In this document: piece after piece, positions 1-9,095 of the stretch | Layout: the number at the start of each line of letters is the position of its first letter | How positions within the stretch are numbered: the first letter of the stretch is position 1 | NCBI GenBank assembly: GCA_026713865.1 | Contig: JAPONQ010000051.1 | Location: 107,622-171,621, forward strand | Length of the DNA: 64,000 nucleotides | Direction of reading: 5' to 3' | Source: Chloroflexota bacterium | GTDB lineage: Bacteria > Chloroflexota > Dehalococcoidia > UBA2979 | Position numbers and translations under genes: made by a program | The notes under the pieces: generated by a model | What the model saw: the letters and a program-made list of their open reading frames with translations, nothing else | What the model was told of the DNA's origin: nothing | Database searches by the model: none

Positions 1-46
1 CGCGCCCCGGCTCACCCGGGCCGCCGGCATCCCACGCAACCCCCGG

Positions 47-72
47 GCGCCGGCCTCCCGGGGGCCGGGCGC
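47..72 (-). terminator. GC-rich hairpin after pyrF
   Basis: Bases 47-55 pair with 63-72 with one bulged G, leaving a 7-base loop, just beyond the pyrF stop. There is no T-tract. It is a terminator-like hairpin of the kind seen after other genes in this window; function is inferred. Confidence 0.4.
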
Positions 73-80
73 AGCCTCCG

Positions 81-905
81 TCAGACACCCACCGCCCGCG
101 CTTCCTCGATCTCGTCGCGGAGCTTCTCCGCGGCCGCCCGGGCGGCCGCCGCATAGCCGGCCAGATCGCGCGCGCCGACGGCCTCGCCCGCGTAGAGCAC
201 GCTCCTCGACGCCGCCACCAGAATCCCGCCGCCGTCGGCATCCGCCCCCGCGCGAACCGCGGCTGCCACGGCCCCCCGCTGCGCGCCGACGCCGGGAATC
301 AGCAGCAGCAGGTGCGGAGCGATCTCGCGCAGGCGCGCCGCCTGCTCGGGATAGGTGGCGGCCGCGACGAGCCCGACGTTGCCCCGCGTGTTCCATTCCA
401 CGGCGAGGGCGGCAACCCGCTCGTAGAGCGGGCGCCCGTCGGCAAGGCGCAGATCCTGCAGCTCGACGCCGCCGGGGTTGGAGGAGCGGCACCAGATGAA
501 CGAGTGTCGATCGTCGTACGCGAGAAACGGCTCGACGGCATCGCGCCCGCCCCAGCCGTTGACCGTCATCGCGTCGGCGCCCAGCTCCTCGAAGGCGGCG
601 CGGGCGTAGGCCGCCGCCGTCGACCCGACATCACCGCGCTTGGCGTCGAGCAGGACCGGGACGTCGCCGGGCACGGCGTCGATCGTGGCCCGCAGATCGC
701 GCCAGCCCCTCTCGCCGCGCTGCTCGAAGAAGGCCGCGTTGGGCTTGAAGCAGCAGACCAGATCCGACGTGGCCTCGACGATCTGCTGCAGGTAGCGGGC
801 AACGGGGACGCCGCGCGGCAGGCGGGACTCGTCGGGGTCGAGCCCGATGCAGAGCAGCGAGCGGTGCGTGCGCGACGCCGCCTCGTACTTCGCCCGAAAG
901 CTCAT
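81..905 (-). CDS. pyrF: Orotidine 5'-phosphate decarboxylase (long, type 2 form)
   Basis: Converts OMP to UMP, the last step of de novo pyrimidine synthesis, in the cytosol. The 274-residue length and the motif LDAKRGDVG at about residues 86-94 (catalytic Lys and Asp) match the longer PyrF family found in actinobacteria, Chloroflexota and others; FKPNAAFFE near residue 53 is also typical. A GTG lies one codon upstream at 908, but the ATG at 905 shares its A with the TGA stop of murI, so translation is probably coupled to murI and I use the ATG. No other pyr gene is nearby. A terminator-like hairpin follows the stop. Confidence 0.93.
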   Translation of the reverse strand: MSFRAKYEAASRTHRSLLCIGLDPDESRLPRGVPVARYLQQIVEATSDLVCCFKPNAAFFEQRGERGWRDLRATIDAVPGDVPVLLDAKRGDVGSTAAAYARAAFEELGADAMTVNGWGGRDAVEPFLAYDDRHSFIWCRSSNPGGVELQDLRLADGRPLYERVAALAVEWNTRGNVGLVAAATYPEQAARLREIAPHLLLLIPGVGAQRGAVAAAVRAGADADGGGILVAASRSVLYAGEAVGARDLAGYAAAARAAAEKLRDEIEEARAVGV

Positions 906-1744
906 CACCCTCCCCCTCCCGACGGAAGTACGGCGACGGCGCCGGTGGCGGCCCGCAGATCGAGCGGCGGCAGATCGGCGCCGGACGCCCGCAGCCGGTC
1001 GAGGGCCGCTGCCAGCCCGCGCACATCGCCCGTCGCCCGGCAGTCTACCGTCGCCTCCGCCGACGAGGCCGCCGGTAGCCCGCCGGAGGCGGCGAGAAGG
1101 TCCCGGCAGCGTCGCGCGACGGGGTGCGCCGCATCGAGCGCCCGCACGCCGGGAGGAAGCAAACGCGCGAGCGTTGCTCCGAGCAGGCCGTAGTGCGTAC
1201 AGCCGAGGGCGATGACATCGACGCCCCGGGCGAGCGGGCCCGCCAGCGCCGTCCGGAGCATGCCCTCGACCTCGTCACCCGCGACGACACCCCGCTCCAC
1301 GAGGCTCGCCAGCCCCGGCATCGGCACCGTCTCGACGCGCGCGCCGCCGGCGTGACGCCGCTCGAGCCGCGCCAGGCGGTCGCCTCGCGCCGTCACCGTC
1401 GTCGCCAGCACCAGGACGCGTCCCGAGGCGCTCGCCGCCACGGCGGGCTTGAGCGGAGGCTCCATACCGACGACGGGAACGGCGACCGCCGACCGCAGCG
1501 CCTCGAGCGCCGCCGACGAGGCCGTGTTGCAGGCGACGACGAGGAGCCCGCAGCCCTCAACAGCGAGCCGCTCGCCGATGGCGAGCACGCGGGCGCTCAC
1601 GAGCGCCTCGGGGCGGTCGCCGTACGGGAAGGCGGCGGTGTCGGCAACGTAGCGGACGGGGAGGGCGGGCAGCAGACGATGGAGCGCGGATGCAACGGTC
1701 AGGCCCCCGACGCCGGAGTCGAGGATGCCCACGGTGGTGGTCAT
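905..1744 (-). CDS. murI: Glutamate racemase
   Basis: Interconverts L- and D-glutamate to supply D-Glu for peptidoglycan, in the cytosol. The protein of 279 residues has DSGVGG at 9-14, YGDRP at 41-45, and the two catalytic cysteines in ACNTAS (71-76) and GCTHY (181-185), all standard for the Asp/Glu racemase family. It starts with ATG at 1744 and its stop overlaps the pyrF start by one base, so the two genes are co-transcribed. The 90 bases between it and the next upstream gene (1745-1834) show nothing clear. Confidence 0.95.
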   Translation of the reverse strand: MTTTVGILDSGVGGLTVASALHRLLPALPVRYVADTAAFPYGDRPEALVSARVLAIGERLAVEGCGLLVVACNTASSAALEALRSAVAVPVVGMEPPLKPAVAASASGRVLVLATTVTARGDRLARLERRHAGGARVETVPMPGLASLVERGVVAGDEVEGMLRTALAGPLARGVDVIALGCTHYGLLGATLARLLPPGVRALDAAHPVARRCRDLLAASGGLPAASSAEATVDCRATGDVRGLAAALDRLRASGADLPPLDLRAATGAVAVLPSGGGG

Positions 1745-1834
1745 GGGACCCCCGCGGTCGCTCCCTCCCCCGCCCTCTCCCAGCGTAGCACCCGCGGTTG
1801 CGACGGGGCGCGAGGAGCGCGGCCGGCGGCGAAG

Positions 1835-3583
1835 CTAGATGCGCTCGGGGAAGTCCGTGGTCTCGGGGAGGGCCGGCTCGTCGAACGTCGGGGCGATCTC
1901 GCTGTCGCGGACGCGGGTGTCGACCTCCGGCCCGCCCACCCCCCTGCGACCGACGCGGCTGCGCAGTTCGTCCGTGGCCGGGGTCGCGACCTCCCAGCTC
2001 GCGAGCTCGGCGTCGAGCTCGTCGACGCGCACCGCCTCCGGGTAGTGCCGGCCGTAGCGGGCGCCGTCGAACAGCGCTGCGACCTCCTGGAAGTGCGGCG
2101 CGGCAAACACCCGGCTCGCCGCCTCCGCGTACTCGAGTGGCGTTTCGCCGGACCGCCTCGGGAACCCGCGATCCCGAGCGGCGGCGGCGAAGCGGGCGTA
2201 GAGGCGGTAGATCGCCTGCCGGCGCAACCAGCCCGCCGACACCTCCTCGCTGCGGTTCCCCGGCAGGATCGAGCGCAGCAGCGAGCCGAGCCCGGCGCCC
2301 GCTCCCTCGGATCTCGAACGCACCTCGTCGTAGGCCACCTCCTGCCGCCGCGGGCGGCGCGCGCGGCGGAACAGCAGCCGCCCGCCGAAGTAGAGTCCGG
2401 CGAGAACCGCCGTCAGCCCGAGCAGCCTCGCGCCGTCTCGCAGCCACCCCGGCGGGCGGTTCTCCGAGAGGGCGTCCCGCGTCTCCTGATCCACGAAGAT
2501 CGCGCGCCCGATCGCCTGGAACACCTCCTGGAAGCGCGTGTCGAGGCCCTCCAGGAGACCGGCGAGCGGGGAAAGCAGGACGCCGAGCAACCAGAAAACG
2601 GGCGTGAGGATCAGGATCAGCACCCACGAGATGAAGCGCGGCAGCAGGTCGCCGAGCGGTGATATCAGCCGCTCCACGTTGAGGATGGTCAGGACGCCGA
2701 AGACGAGCCCCGTGATCCCGAGCAGCGCCACGGTGACGGCGACGGAGGCGGCCCAGGCAGCGCTTCGCTCCATCCCCTGCGTCTCCGCGGTCGCCCGCGC
2801 CACGTTCGAGACGGCGAGCGTGAGCATGCCCATGACGAAGTAGAGAACGGCGAGCAGTCCCGGACCGGCCGAGCCGCGTCCGGTGGCGACGAGGGCCGCT
2901 ATCAGCACAACGAGGAAACCCGTCGTGAACGACCAGATCACCTTCTCAAAGGAGACCGGCGAGCGGCCCAGCCAGAGGAACCTCAGCCACAGCAGCATCA
3001 CGCCGATCACCGTCATCGTGCGTGCCGATCCGGCCGCCCGGGCGGGGTTCTCGTCGGCGAGATAGTCCTCCGCTCCCGGGGCGCCCTCGAAGGGAAACTG
3101 CGAGATCGTCCCTCCGCTCCACACCTGCAGGTCCCCCGCGATCGAGACGTGCACCAGCGCGTTGACGCCGAGGACGGAGGCGAGCACGCCGACCACGGCG
3201 GCCAGTCCACCCGGCAGTCCGATGCGAGTGACGTAGTGGGCGAGCAGGAACGCGGCGACGGCCCCGGCCACGAGGATCCACCACGGGGGACCGGCGGCGA
3301 CGTCCGCAGCCGCCTCGCGCAGGCGTTCCGCCGCACCCAGGGCGGCGGCGCGGTCGAGGGGAGCACCGCGCAGGATCGCGAGCTCGAGGCTCGCCGCCAG
3401 CCCGGTGTAGCCGGCACGCTCCACCGCCGTGGCGAAGACGCGCAGCACGATGAACCACGCAAGCGCCTCGGTCACCAGGAACAGCGCCGTCGCGCCGATC
3501 CGCTGCCAGCGGGGCGTGCCCCACGAGGCGACCGCCGCACTCACCTGTGCGGCGCGGCCGAGTGCGCCTCGCTCCCCGCTCAC
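1835..3583 (-). CDS. Multi-pass membrane protein with C-terminal DUF4129 domain
   Basis: This 582-residue protein has several hydrophobic segments in its first two thirds (about residues 25-47, 100-125, 170-215 and 260-330). A soluble C-terminal segment matches DUF4129: IYRLYARFAAAARDRG followed by a Gly-Glu-Thr-Pro-Leu-Glu-Tyr motif, near residues 455-490. In the common MoxR / DUF58 / transglutaminase-like / DUF4129 clusters, DUF4129 is normally fused to, or next to, a transglutaminase core; no such core is visible here. The GTG start overlaps the DUF58 stop (GTGA), indicating translational coupling. The molecular role is unknown; envelope function is inferred from the cluster type. Confidence 0.8.
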   Translation of the reverse strand: MSGERGALGRAAQVSAAVASWGTPRWQRIGATALFLVTEALAWFIVLRVFATAVERAGYTGLAASLELAILRGAPLDRAAALGAAERLREAAADVAAGPPWWILVAGAVAAFLLAHYVTRIGLPGGLAAVVGVLASVLGVNALVHVSIAGDLQVWSGGTISQFPFEGAPGAEDYLADENPARAAGSARTMTVIGVMLLWLRFLWLGRSPVSFEKVIWSFTTGFLVVLIAALVATGRGSAGPGLLAVLYFVMGMLTLAVSNVARATAETQGMERSAAWAASVAVTVALLGITGLVFGVLTILNVERLISPLGDLLPRFISWVLILILTPVFWLLGVLLSPLAGLLEGLDTRFQEVFQAIGRAIFVDQETRDALSENRPPGWLRDGARLLGLTAVLAGLYFGGRLLFRRARRPRRQEVAYDEVRSRSEGAGAGLGSLLRSILPGNRSEEVSAGWLRRQAIYRLYARFAAAARDRGFPRRSGETPLEYAEAASRVFAAPHFQEVAALFDGARYGRHYPEAVRVDELDAELASWEVATPATDELRSRVGRRGVGGPEVDTRVRDSEIAPTFDEPALPETTDFPERI

Positions 3584-4950
3584 GGTCTCTCACCCCGACC
3601 GCGCACGGTGCTGACCGGATCCGGCCGAGGACTCGCCGCAGGGCGCGGATCCGGGAGGGTGTCCCCCCGGCCGCGAGGCGGCGGGGGCAGCGGCAGGGCG
3701 TTCGCCGAGACCTCCGGGAGGCGCATGACGCCGCTGTCCTCCAGCTCCTGGAGGTGAGCGTCGAGGGAGATGACGGGGATCGGCCCGAGCTCCGCACCAT
3801 GCTCCCAGTCGCCCGGTCCCACCTTGAGGACGAGCACGTCGTGGCCCTCCGACCGCAGCCGCCTGAGCGCCGCGGCGAGGGACTCGTCGAGCACGGCGGT
3901 GACGACGACGACGGTGGCGCCGGCCGGGAGCGCGCGCGCGCGACCCGTCAGCTCGTCGGCGAGCCTCGACGTCGTGAAACCCGAGATCATGGCCAGCGCC
4001 TCGAGTACGCGGTTGAGCTGCTCGGGAGCACGGCCGGCTCCGATCCGGATCGGCCGGTCGGCGTCCGGGAAGGAGCCGTTGGCGATGAGGCCCAGCGCCG
4101 AGCGCTCGTCGAAGGCGGCGACCGCCGCAGATGCCGCGACCGCGACGCCGCGCTCAAGCAGCTGGACGTTGGTCCCGAAGGTGTTCTCGGGGAGCGTGGT
4201 GATGTTGAGCGCGATCACGACGGCCCGTGTACGCGAGGGCTCGTAGACGCGGGAGACGAGCCGCGCGGCGCGCGCCGTCGCCTTCCAGTCCACCCGCTTC
4301 ATCGGATCACCGGGGAGGTAGTCACGCAGGCCGACGACCCGCTCGGGGTCCTGGAAGACCGGGTGGCCCCCTCGTTGATCCCCGAACGGGCGGGCATGGA
4401 CGACGTTGAGTTGCGGCAGCGGAATCGTCTGCGGGTAGACCACGAGCGCGCTCCGCCCGCCGACCTCGCGCTGGCTCTCGAAGAAGCCGAACAGATCGCC
4501 GGAACGCAGCCGGGTGGTGCCGATCCGGTAGTAGCCGCGCTCGACCGCGCGCAGGGTGAGAGGCCACGAGAGCTGCTCGCTCGGTGCGAGGGATGTGTTG
4601 CGGTAGAGAACGACTGTCCGCGGGACACCGGAGGGGTGCACGGCGGCGTCCGGAATCTCCATCGGCGTCGCGAAGCGCTCCTGCACCTCCAGCCACGGGA
4701 CGGGCAGCCGCTTGCGGTTGGCGATCGAGAGGCGCAGCTGTGTGCTCTCGCCCACGAAGATGCGCGTGTGCTCGAGCCGCCTCTCGTAGTGCAGCTCCTC
4801 CAGCGCGAGGCGCGACCACAGGCGCGAGACCCCGCTCGACGCGAGCAGCAGGACGCCGAGCACGACGATGGCATCGGCCTGCGACAGGAGTCCGATCAGG
4901 ACGAGCCCGCCCGAGGCGACCAACCACGCCTCGGTGACGAGGGCACGCAC
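3580..4950 (-). CDS. DUF58 family protein (MoxR-associated, von Willebrand-like)
   Basis: The 456-residue protein has two N-terminal hydrophobic segments (about residues 8-40) and the family signature YLPGDPMKRVDWKATARAAR at about 211-230. The rest forms a predicted von Willebrand-like fold. DUF58 proteins are almost always encoded next to MoxR AAA+ ATPases and are thought to be their partners in assembling or inserting factors into other proteins. It starts at GTG 4950, five bases after the MoxR stop, and overlaps the DUF4129 gene by 4 bases, so the three form one operon. The substrate of the system is not evident. Confidence 0.9.
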   Translation of the reverse strand: MRALVTEAWLVASGGLVLIGLLSQADAIVVLGVLLLASSGVSRLWSRLALEELHYERRLEHTRIFVGESTQLRLSIANRKRLPVPWLEVQERFATPMEIPDAAVHPSGVPRTVVLYRNTSLAPSEQLSWPLTLRAVERGYYRIGTTRLRSGDLFGFFESQREVGGRSALVVYPQTIPLPQLNVVHARPFGDQRGGHPVFQDPERVVGLRDYLPGDPMKRVDWKATARAARLVSRVYEPSRTRAVVIALNITTLPENTFGTNVQLLERGVAVAASAAVAAFDERSALGLIANGSFPDADRPIRIGAGRAPEQLNRVLEALAMISGFTTSRLADELTGRARALPAGATVVVVTAVLDESLAAALRRLRSEGHDVLVLKVGPGDWEHGAELGPIPVISLDAHLQELEDSGVMRLPEVSANALPLPPPPRGRGDTLPDPRPAASPRPDPVSTVRGRGERP

Positions 4951-4955
4951 GGGCT

Positions 4956-5993
4956 CTAGCCCCGGCCCGTGCCCACGTCCGCAACGGGGACGGGCAGGTC
5001 CCGGAGGATGTCGTCGAGGACATCATCGACCGATCCGCCCCGGAGTCGTGTCTGCGAGGAGAGCAGGAGGCGGTGAGCGAGGACGGGGTGAGCCAGCCTC
5101 TTCACGTCGTCCGGTCGGACGAAGTCGCGCCCCTCCAGGGCAGCGGAGGCACGCGCGGATTCGAAGAGCGCGAGCGAGGCGCGGGGGCTCGCGCCGAGTT
5201 CGAACGACTCGTGCTCGCGCGTGGCGCGACAGATGCGCGCGACGTAGCTCGCGACGTCGTCCTCGACGTGGATCAGGGGCAGCTGCTGCGCAAGCGCCCG
5301 CAGCTCCGCCGCGTCCAGCACGGAGACGAGCGTGTCGAGCGGCGACCGCTCGCGGAAGCGGCGGAGGATCTCGAGCTCCCCGTCCTCGTCCGGGTAGCCG
5401 ATGCTCAGGCGAAGCAGGAAGCGATCGAGTTGAGCCTCCGGCAGGGGGAAGGTTCCCTCGAGCTCGACCGGATTCTGCGTGGCCATCACCACGAACGGCT
5501 GGGGCAGGGCGCGGGTGTCGCCGTCGACCGTGACGGTGTGCTCCTGCATCGCCTCGAGCAGGGCCGACTGCGTCCGGGGCGTCGCACGGTTGATCTCGTC
5601 GGCGAGAACGACGTTCGCGTGCAGCGGTCCGGGGCGGTACTCGAACTCGCCGCTCTTCTGCGAGTAGTAGTTGATGCCGACGATGTCGGAGGGCATCAGG
5701 TCGGGCGTGAACTGGATGCGACTGAAACTCGCCCCGAGCGAGCGAGCGACCGCATGCGCGAGCGTCGTCTTACCGGTCCCCGGCACGTCCTCGATCAGGA
5801 CGTGGCCACCCGTCAGCAGAGCCACCAGCACGAGGGAGATGGTCTCCTCCGCACCGACAACGACGCGCTCAACGTTCTGGCGCACGATGCCGCCAGCCCG
5901 GGCGATCGCGGAGGCCGCGGCGGCGCCATCCGCGCCGGCGGCTCCCGCGGCGGTCGGTGTGGCTCCGAAGCGACCGGCGGCTGACTCCTGCAC
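4956..5993 (-). CDS. MoxR-family AAA+ ATPase
   Basis: A chaperone-like ATPase of the MoxR family. From the chosen start, the Walker A motif GTGKTT lies near residues 72-77. Downstream are the typical QFTPDLMPSDIVG segment, a Walker B-type LADEINR and the conserved PRTQSALLEAMQE. The open frame extends upstream to 6071, but that extension is Arg/Cys-rich and runs into the divergent gene's promoter. The GTG at 5993 is preceded by a GAGGG Shine-Dalgarno-like stretch, so I start there (345 residues). First gene of the MoxR-DUF58-DUF4129 operon. Confidence 0.92.
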   Translation of the reverse strand: MQESAAGRFGATPTAAGAAGADGAAAASAIARAGGIVRQNVERVVVGAEETISLVLVALLTGGHVLIEDVPGTGKTTLAHAVARSLGASFSRIQFTPDLMPSDIVGINYYSQKSGEFEYRPGPLHANVVLADEINRATPRTQSALLEAMQEHTVTVDGDTRALPQPFVVMATQNPVELEGTFPLPEAQLDRFLLRLSIGYPDEDGELEILRRFRERSPLDTLVSVLDAAELRALAQQLPLIHVEDDVASYVARICRATREHESFELGASPRASLALFESARASAALEGRDFVRPDDVKRLAHPVLAHRLLLSSQTRLRGGSVDDVLDDILRDLPVPVADVGTGRG

Positions 5994-6082
5994 GGCACCC
6001 TCACGGCACTGGCTCCCGCGGCACGGGGCCCGCTGGAGGATAGCGCACCGCCGTCGGGCGTGTGGTCTCACCCCTCCGGCGC

Positions 6083-6111
6083 TTGCCGGGCGGTGGAGCG
6101 GCGGCTAGCGT
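6083..6111 (+). promoter_or_regulatory. Candidate promoter of the DinB-like gene
   Basis: TTGCCG (6083-6088), a 17-base spacer, then TAGCGT (6106-6111). The ATG at 6119 begins 7 bases after the -10 box and has no clear Shine-Dalgarno sequence, so the transcript is probably leaderless. Confidence 0.5.
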
Positions 6112-6118
6112 CGCACCC

Positions 6119-6622
6119 ATGACGGGGCGAGCCCGGGAGCGGGCCACGGAGGCGACCGTTCACGACGAGCTGCTCTCGACGCTCGCGGAGATCACGGAGA
6201 CGCGGCTGAACCGTGCGACCGACCGCGAGGGATGGACGATCCGACACGCGCTCGCCGCAGTCGCGGCCTCCGACAGGGTGCTCGCCCACGTGCTCGGCTC
6301 GCTCGCAGCGGAATCCGGGGCACCGGGGCGCTTCCGGTTCCGGCGGCTACGCGGCGAGGTCATGTACGAGGCGCACATGCTGCAGCGCGACGCCCTCGCG
6401 CGGCTGCTGCAGCAGACACATGCGGAGGCGGAGAACGCGCTCGCAGACCACGCGGCCCTCCTGGACCATCCGATAGAGGCGGAGGGAGACGGGGCTCGGA
6501 GCGTCGGCGACCTGCTCGCCGATCGAGCCGAGCGTGAGCGAGCCGCCCTCGGCGCGCTGCGACAGGCGCTCCCCCCCGGCCAGGCAGTTCGGCGCACCGG
6601 AGGGCAGGCACGCCCCGCATAA
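6119..6622 (+). CDS. DinB / maleylpyruvate-isomerase-like helical bundle protein
   Basis: A 167-residue, mainly helical protein. The WTIRHALAAVAASDRVLAHV segment near residues 40-60, and a late block around DLLADRAERERAAL, resemble the four-helix DinB_2 superfamily, whose members are often thiol-dependent (mycothiol or bacillithiol) enzymes or damage-induced proteins of unknown activity. The usual three metal-binding His residues are not all obvious, so activity is uncertain. I start at ATG 6119 rather than 6062 because a promoter sits between the two. It reads divergently from the MoxR operon and in the same direction as cinA. Confidence 0.6.
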   Translation: MTGRARERATEATVHDELLSTLAEITETRLNRATDREGWTIRHALAAVAASDRVLAHVLGSLAAESGAPGRFRFRRLRGEVMYEAHMLQRDALARLLQQTHAEAENALADHAALLDHPIEAEGDGARSVGDLLADRAERERAALGALRQALPPGQAVRRTGGQARPA

Positions 6623-6680
6623 TGGCCGCTGCAGGGCTGCCCCGGGGTCGGGCCGCGGCAACTGGACCGATGGGGGTTTC

Positions 6681-7949
6681 GTGCGCGCCGAGATCGTCTC
6701 GATCGGAACCGAGATCCTGCTCGGAGAGATCACGGACACGAACGCCGCGTTTATCGCCGGCCGCCTCCCTGCCCTCGGCATCGACCTGCACTACGTCACG
6801 CAGGTTGGCGACAACGGGGGGCGTCTTCGGGAGGTGCTGGCGCGCGCGTGGGAGCGTTCCGAAGTCGTCTTCACGACGGGCGGGCTCGGCCCCACGGAGG
6901 ATGACATCACCCGGGAGACGGTTGCCCTCGTCCTGGGAGAGGTGCTCCATGAGGACCCCGGACAGGAGCGCATCCTTCGCTCGTTCTGGCGCGGCCGCGA
7001 CCGGCCGATGCCCCGGCGCAACCTGAAGCAGGCGCAGTTGATTCCCTCCGCGCGCGCGATTCCCAACCCCCGTGGAACGGCGCCGGGATGGTGGGTCGAG
7101 CGCGACGGCCGCGCCATGGTGGTGATGCCCGGGCCCCCGGCCGAGATGACGCGCATGTGGGAGCACGAGGTCGCGCCCGAGCTCGAGCGGCGGGCGCGCG
7201 CCGTTCTCGTCAGCCGGACGCTCAAGACGACCGAGCTCGGCGAGTCCGCGGTCGACGAGTTGCTCTCCCCGCTCCTCGGATCGCGGAACCCGTCGATCGG
7301 CATCTACCACCGGCCCGACGGTGTGCACGCGCGCCTCGCCGCGAAGGCGCCGACGCGCGAGGAGGCGAAGGCCCTGATTGCCCCGGTGGAGGCCGAGGCG
7401 AGGCGGTTGCTCGGGTCCAATCTGTGGGGCGTCGACGACGAGTCGCTCGCGGCGGCGGTCGGACGCCTGCTTCGCGAGCGTGGCCTCACCCTCGCGGTGA
7501 TGGAGTCGGCGACGGGCGGGGCCGTGTCGGATGCAATCACCGATGTCGCCGGCTCCTCCGACTACTTCGTGGGTGGGCTCGTCACGTACGCGACGGCGGT
7601 GAAGCTCCAGATGGGCGTGTCACCCGAGATCGTCGAGCGACACGGAGTGATCTCACGCGAGACCGCCGAGGCGATGGCCGGAGCGGCTCGCCTCGCGCTG
7701 CGGGCCGACATCGGCGTGGGCATCACGGGCGTCGCCGGCGAGAGCGCCGTCGAGGGCCAGCCGCCGGGCACGATGCACATCGCGCTCTCACGGGACGGCG
7801 AGATCGAGTACGCGCACTGGCGCTACTACCAGGGCCGCGTGGCGACGAAGCGGCGTGTGCAGCAGCACGTGCTCTCGATGCTGCGACGCCACTTGCTGGG
7901 CCTGGGAACCACAATCGACTCACGGGTCAGCGGCGAGCGGCGGGCGTAG
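6681..7949 (+). CDS. cinA: CinA: competence/damage-inducible protein with NMN deamidase domain
   Basis: A two-domain protein of 422 residues. The N-terminal MoCF-like domain begins EIVSIGTEILLGEITDTNAA and contains TTGGLGPTEDDIT; family members show ADP-ribose pyrophosphatase activity. The C-terminal PncC-like domain deamidates nicotinamide mononucleotide for pyridine-nucleotide salvage. The usual ESCTGG motif reads ESATGG here (the Ser is kept and Cys is changed to Ala), and the usual TGIAGPGG region is TGVAGESAV, so the deamidase domain may be weakened. Start is the GTG at 6681 after a GGGGG stretch; the frame is open upstream but without family similarity. Confidence 0.92.
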   Translation: MRAEIVSIGTEILLGEITDTNAAFIAGRLPALGIDLHYVTQVGDNGGRLREVLARAWERSEVVFTTGGLGPTEDDITRETVALVLGEVLHEDPGQERILRSFWRGRDRPMPRRNLKQAQLIPSARAIPNPRGTAPGWWVERDGRAMVVMPGPPAEMTRMWEHEVAPELERRARAVLVSRTLKTTELGESAVDELLSPLLGSRNPSIGIYHRPDGVHARLAAKAPTREEAKALIAPVEAEARRLLGSNLWGVDDESLAAAVGRLLRERGLTLAVMESATGGAVSDAITDVAGSSDYFVGGLVTYATAVKLQMGVSPEIVERHGVISRETAEAMAGAARLALRADIGVGITGVAGESAVEGQPPGTMHIALSRDGEIEYAHWRYYQGRVATKRRVQQHVLSMLRRHLLGLGTTIDSRVSGERRA

Positions 7950-8026
7950 CCGGCGGAGCGGGCGCGGCTACCACCGCCGAGGTGGGATCGTCGCACGCTC
8001 GGCGGCTCGCAGGCGAGGAGCGAACG

Positions 8027-9049
8027 ATGTCGGGCCCGATGACGGCGGACGTGATCTCGCTGCGCTCGAACCGGATTTACGCTTTCCGCATCGCCGAGCG
8101 CTCGGGCGGGGGCCGCCTGCTGCTCGACGCCGGTCCCGACTACGAGGGCGCCTGGGATGAGGCCGTCGGGCAGGGGTACGCGCTTGGCTTCCCTCCGGAG
8201 CGCGTCCGGGCCGTGATCGTCACCCATGGGCACGCCGACCACGCAGGACTCGCCTACCGCTGGGCGGAAGCGGGCGCGCGCATCTTCGCTCTCGCTCCGG
8301 ACATGACGGCCCTGACCGCGGGCGATGGCTGGCGCGAACACCAGGCACGCCGCGGTCGGGAGGAGATGGGCCGCCACGGCTGCCCGCGCGAGACCGTCAA
8401 GCTTATCGACGAGATCCGGCGGGAACGCTCCTCATTCCTTCGCTGGAAGGGCGCACCGTGGGGCTCGGTCGCGCCGGCAGTCGGCGATCACGTCTTCGCG
8501 ATCGAGGGGCCGGGAGGCGAGAGCTCGCTGCGCATCGTCGCCGCTCCCGGCCACACCCCGGGCAACCTCGGCGCCCTGGTGGAGGAGACGGGAGAGTTCT
8601 ACGGGGGCGATACGCTGCTCCCGGGACGCATCCCGTCCGCCGGACTGCACTTCCACTCGAGCACCGGAACGCCGCGCTGGCCGTCGCTTCCCCCGTACGT
8701 TCGCTCGGTCGAGTGGATCGGGAGTCTCCCCCTGACGAGGCTCCTCCCCGGCCACCGCGCCGGGGAAGGCGACCACCCGGCGGACCCCGCCACCGAGGCC
8801 CGCCGCTTCCTCGCCCACTACCGCCGCCGCGGCCGGCAGGTGCGGGTTGCCCTGGCCGAGGGACCGGCCACCGCTTACGAACTCGCGCGCAGGATCTTCC
8901 CCCGCCTCCCTGAGAGGCGCGTCGGCCAGGCGATGACGGAGGTGATCGGCCACCTCGACGTCGGCCTGCAGGAGGGCACCGCCCGGCGCGAGGATGCCGC
9001 CGGCGGGCTCTGGCGCTATGCGCCCGCCGGCGGCATCGAGGCCGGGTGA
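8027..9049 (+). CDS. Metallo-beta-lactamase-fold hydrolase with C-terminal winged helix
   Basis: The 340-residue protein has the metal-binding motif HGHADH at about 67-72. Downstream metal ligands appear in AAPGHTPGN and in YGGDTLLPG. The last roughly 70 residues (starting ATAYELARRIFPRL) look like the winged-helix domain often attached to this group of hydrolases (lactamase-B2-like and MBLAC2-like). The substrate cannot be told from sequence. The ATG at 8027 is preceded by GGCGAGGAG at good spacing. It follows cinA by 77 bases on the same strand. Confidence 0.85.
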   Translation: MSGPMTADVISLRSNRIYAFRIAERSGGGRLLLDAGPDYEGAWDEAVGQGYALGFPPERVRAVIVTHGHADHAGLAYRWAEAGARIFALAPDMTALTAGDGWREHQARRGREEMGRHGCPRETVKLIDEIRRERSSFLRWKGAPWGSVAPAVGDHVFAIEGPGGESSLRIVAAPGHTPGNLGALVEETGEFYGGDTLLPGRIPSAGLHFHSSTGTPRWPSLPPYVRSVEWIGSLPLTRLLPGHRAGEGDHPADPATEARRFLAHYRRRGRQVRVALAEGPATAYELARRIFPRLPERRVGQAMTEVIGHLDVGLQEGTARREDAAGGLWRYAPAGGIEAG

Positions 9050-9095
9050 CGAGAACGGCCGGGACCGCGGGGCGCGAGGCGCCGCGCAGGCCGGC

